Both the position numbers and the translations under genes were made by a program. From JAZFYD01 sp036443405 (GTDB lineage: Bacteria > Planctomycetota > PLA2): DNA of 13,771 bases. How positions within the stretch are numbered: the stretch's first letter is position 1; every line of letters begins with the position of its first letter. The stretch is taken from positions 1 through 13,771 of the forward strand of contig JAZFYD010000114.1 in the NCBI GenBank assembly GCA_036443405.1. Reading direction: 5' to 3'. This document shows, piece by piece, positions 13,381 to 13,771 of the stretch. The notes beneath the pieces were generated by a model. The model ran no database searches. It saw only the letters and a list, made by a program, of their open reading frames with translations, and was not told the origin of the DNA.

Positions 13381-13771
13381 ATGGCGCTCCTGACACTCAA
13401 GGACATTCACAAGCACTTCGCGGAGAAACACCTTCTGCGTGGCGTGTCTCTGACCGTCAACGAGGGCGACCGCATCGGCCTCGTCGGCCCCAACGGCGCC
13501 GGCAAGACCACCCTCCTGCGCATCCTCGCCGGCCACGAGCCGTTCGAAGAGGGTGAGCGCACGACCCAAAAGGCGCTTCGCACCGCTTATCTCGAACAGG
13601 AACCTACGCTGCCCGCCAACCTCACGATCCGGGAGGTGGTGTCCGCGGGCGCTGAGAATCCCGCCCCCCACCGGGTCGAGTCCTTGATCGACCGCACCGG
13701 GCTGCGCGATCCCGACGCGCTCTGCGGGACGCTCTCCGGCGGCGAAGCCCGCCGCGTCGCGTTGGCAAGCG
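13381..13771 (+). CDS. ABC-F family ATPase (Uup/EttA type), 5' part only
   Basis: The first 130 residues of an ABC-F protein run off the window end. Visible are an aromatic-stacking region (LLTLKDIHKHFAEKHLLRGV), Walker A GPNGAGKTT (36-44), a Q-loop LEQE (71-74) and the signature LSGGEARRVALA (118-129). ABC-F proteins lack membrane domains, act on the ribosome, and affect translation or antibiotic tolerance. Only 45 residues separate the Q-loop from the signature; in E. coli Uup this stretch is much longer (from memory), so the helical arm is reduced here. The ATG at 13381 starts the domain at the usual point. The Walker B motif and second ABC domain are outside the window, so the subfamily cannot be fixed. 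Confidence 0.92.
   Translation, partial: MALLTLKDIHKHFAEKHLLRGVSLTVNEGDRIGLVGPNGAGKTTLLRILAGHEPFEEGERTTQKALRTAYLEQEPTLPANLTIREVVSAGAENPAPHRVESLIDRTGLRDPDALCGTLSGGEARRVALAS

Noticed and set aside
12205..13671. Minus-strand ORF of 488 aa
   Set aside because: It covers the ADP-ribosylglycohydrolase-like and ABC-F genes in antisense, and both have clear domain motifs on the plus strand.
1..13771. CRISPR array, tRNA or rRNA gene
   Set aside because: No regularly spaced repeats, tRNA cloverleaf with T-loop, or rRNA signature were seen on either strand.

Overview
The window is a GC-rich chromosomal segment from an uncultured-looking bacterium with a Gram-negative envelope: it has a TonB-dependent receptor, a lipoprotein and a type II/IV prepilin-like protein. 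Gene content (a CRTAC1-type FG-GAP/ASPIC-UnbV protein, an orphan BoxB-like diiron oxygenase, a HAMP-only membrane protein) would suit a deltaproteobacterial-type lineage such as Myxococcota, Binatota or relatives. This placement is an inference from gene content, because no rRNA is present.

Layout. 1-1550: a BoxB/PaaA-type diiron oxygenase with a clear intrinsic terminator. 1550-1817: a gene-free stretch with insertion-sequence debris, including a 109-bp MITE-like element whose right end coincides with the stop codon of the next gene. 1814-4756 (minus): a small lipoprotein and, upstream of it, a large secreted beta-propeller protein. 4801-5289: a DinB-fold protein divergent from the propeller gene. 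5304-5429: a long inverted repeat separating the convergent DinB and receptor genes. 5446-7620 (minus): a TonB-dependent outer-membrane receptor. 7621-7871: a gene-free stretch with several hairpins, two of them terminator-like on the plus strand. 7872-8955 (minus): a small membrane-anchored protein and a HAMP-domain membrane protein, divergent from a prepilin-like protein (9051-9737). 9855-10220: a four-helix membrane protein. 10543-10986: a GyrI-like ligand-binding protein. 10988-12123 (minus): a SAM methyltransferase with a 4-nt-overlapping unknown partner. 12139-13239: an ADP-ribosylglycohydrolase-like protein. 13381 to the end: the 5' part of an ABC-F ATPase gene.

Main discovery. The propeller protein looks like two adjacent ORFs (542 aa and about 190 aa), but they are in the same frame and separated only by one TGA at 3130-3128. 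Starting nine bases after that TGA there is a 7-bp stem capped by the loop AGGUCGU, nearly the apical loop of the E. coli fdhF SECIS (AGGUCU). The downstream reading frame continues the protein, with a seventh DxDxDG repeat and the ASPIC/UnbV domain. The best reading is one 740-residue selenoprotein with Sec543, followed by Cys548. I do not know of CRTAC1/ASPIC-UnbV proteins as an established selenoprotein family.

Other points of interest are the IS-like element at a stop codon, a possibly leaderless GyrI-like gene, a recurring GGCC immediately before several start codons, a possible structured RNA at 7741-7866, and loss of canonical metal-site motifs in the ADP-ribosylglycohydrolase-like protein. 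Most neighbouring genes look functionally unrelated, so the window reads as ordinary chromosome carrying one unusual gene rather than as a single multi-gene system.
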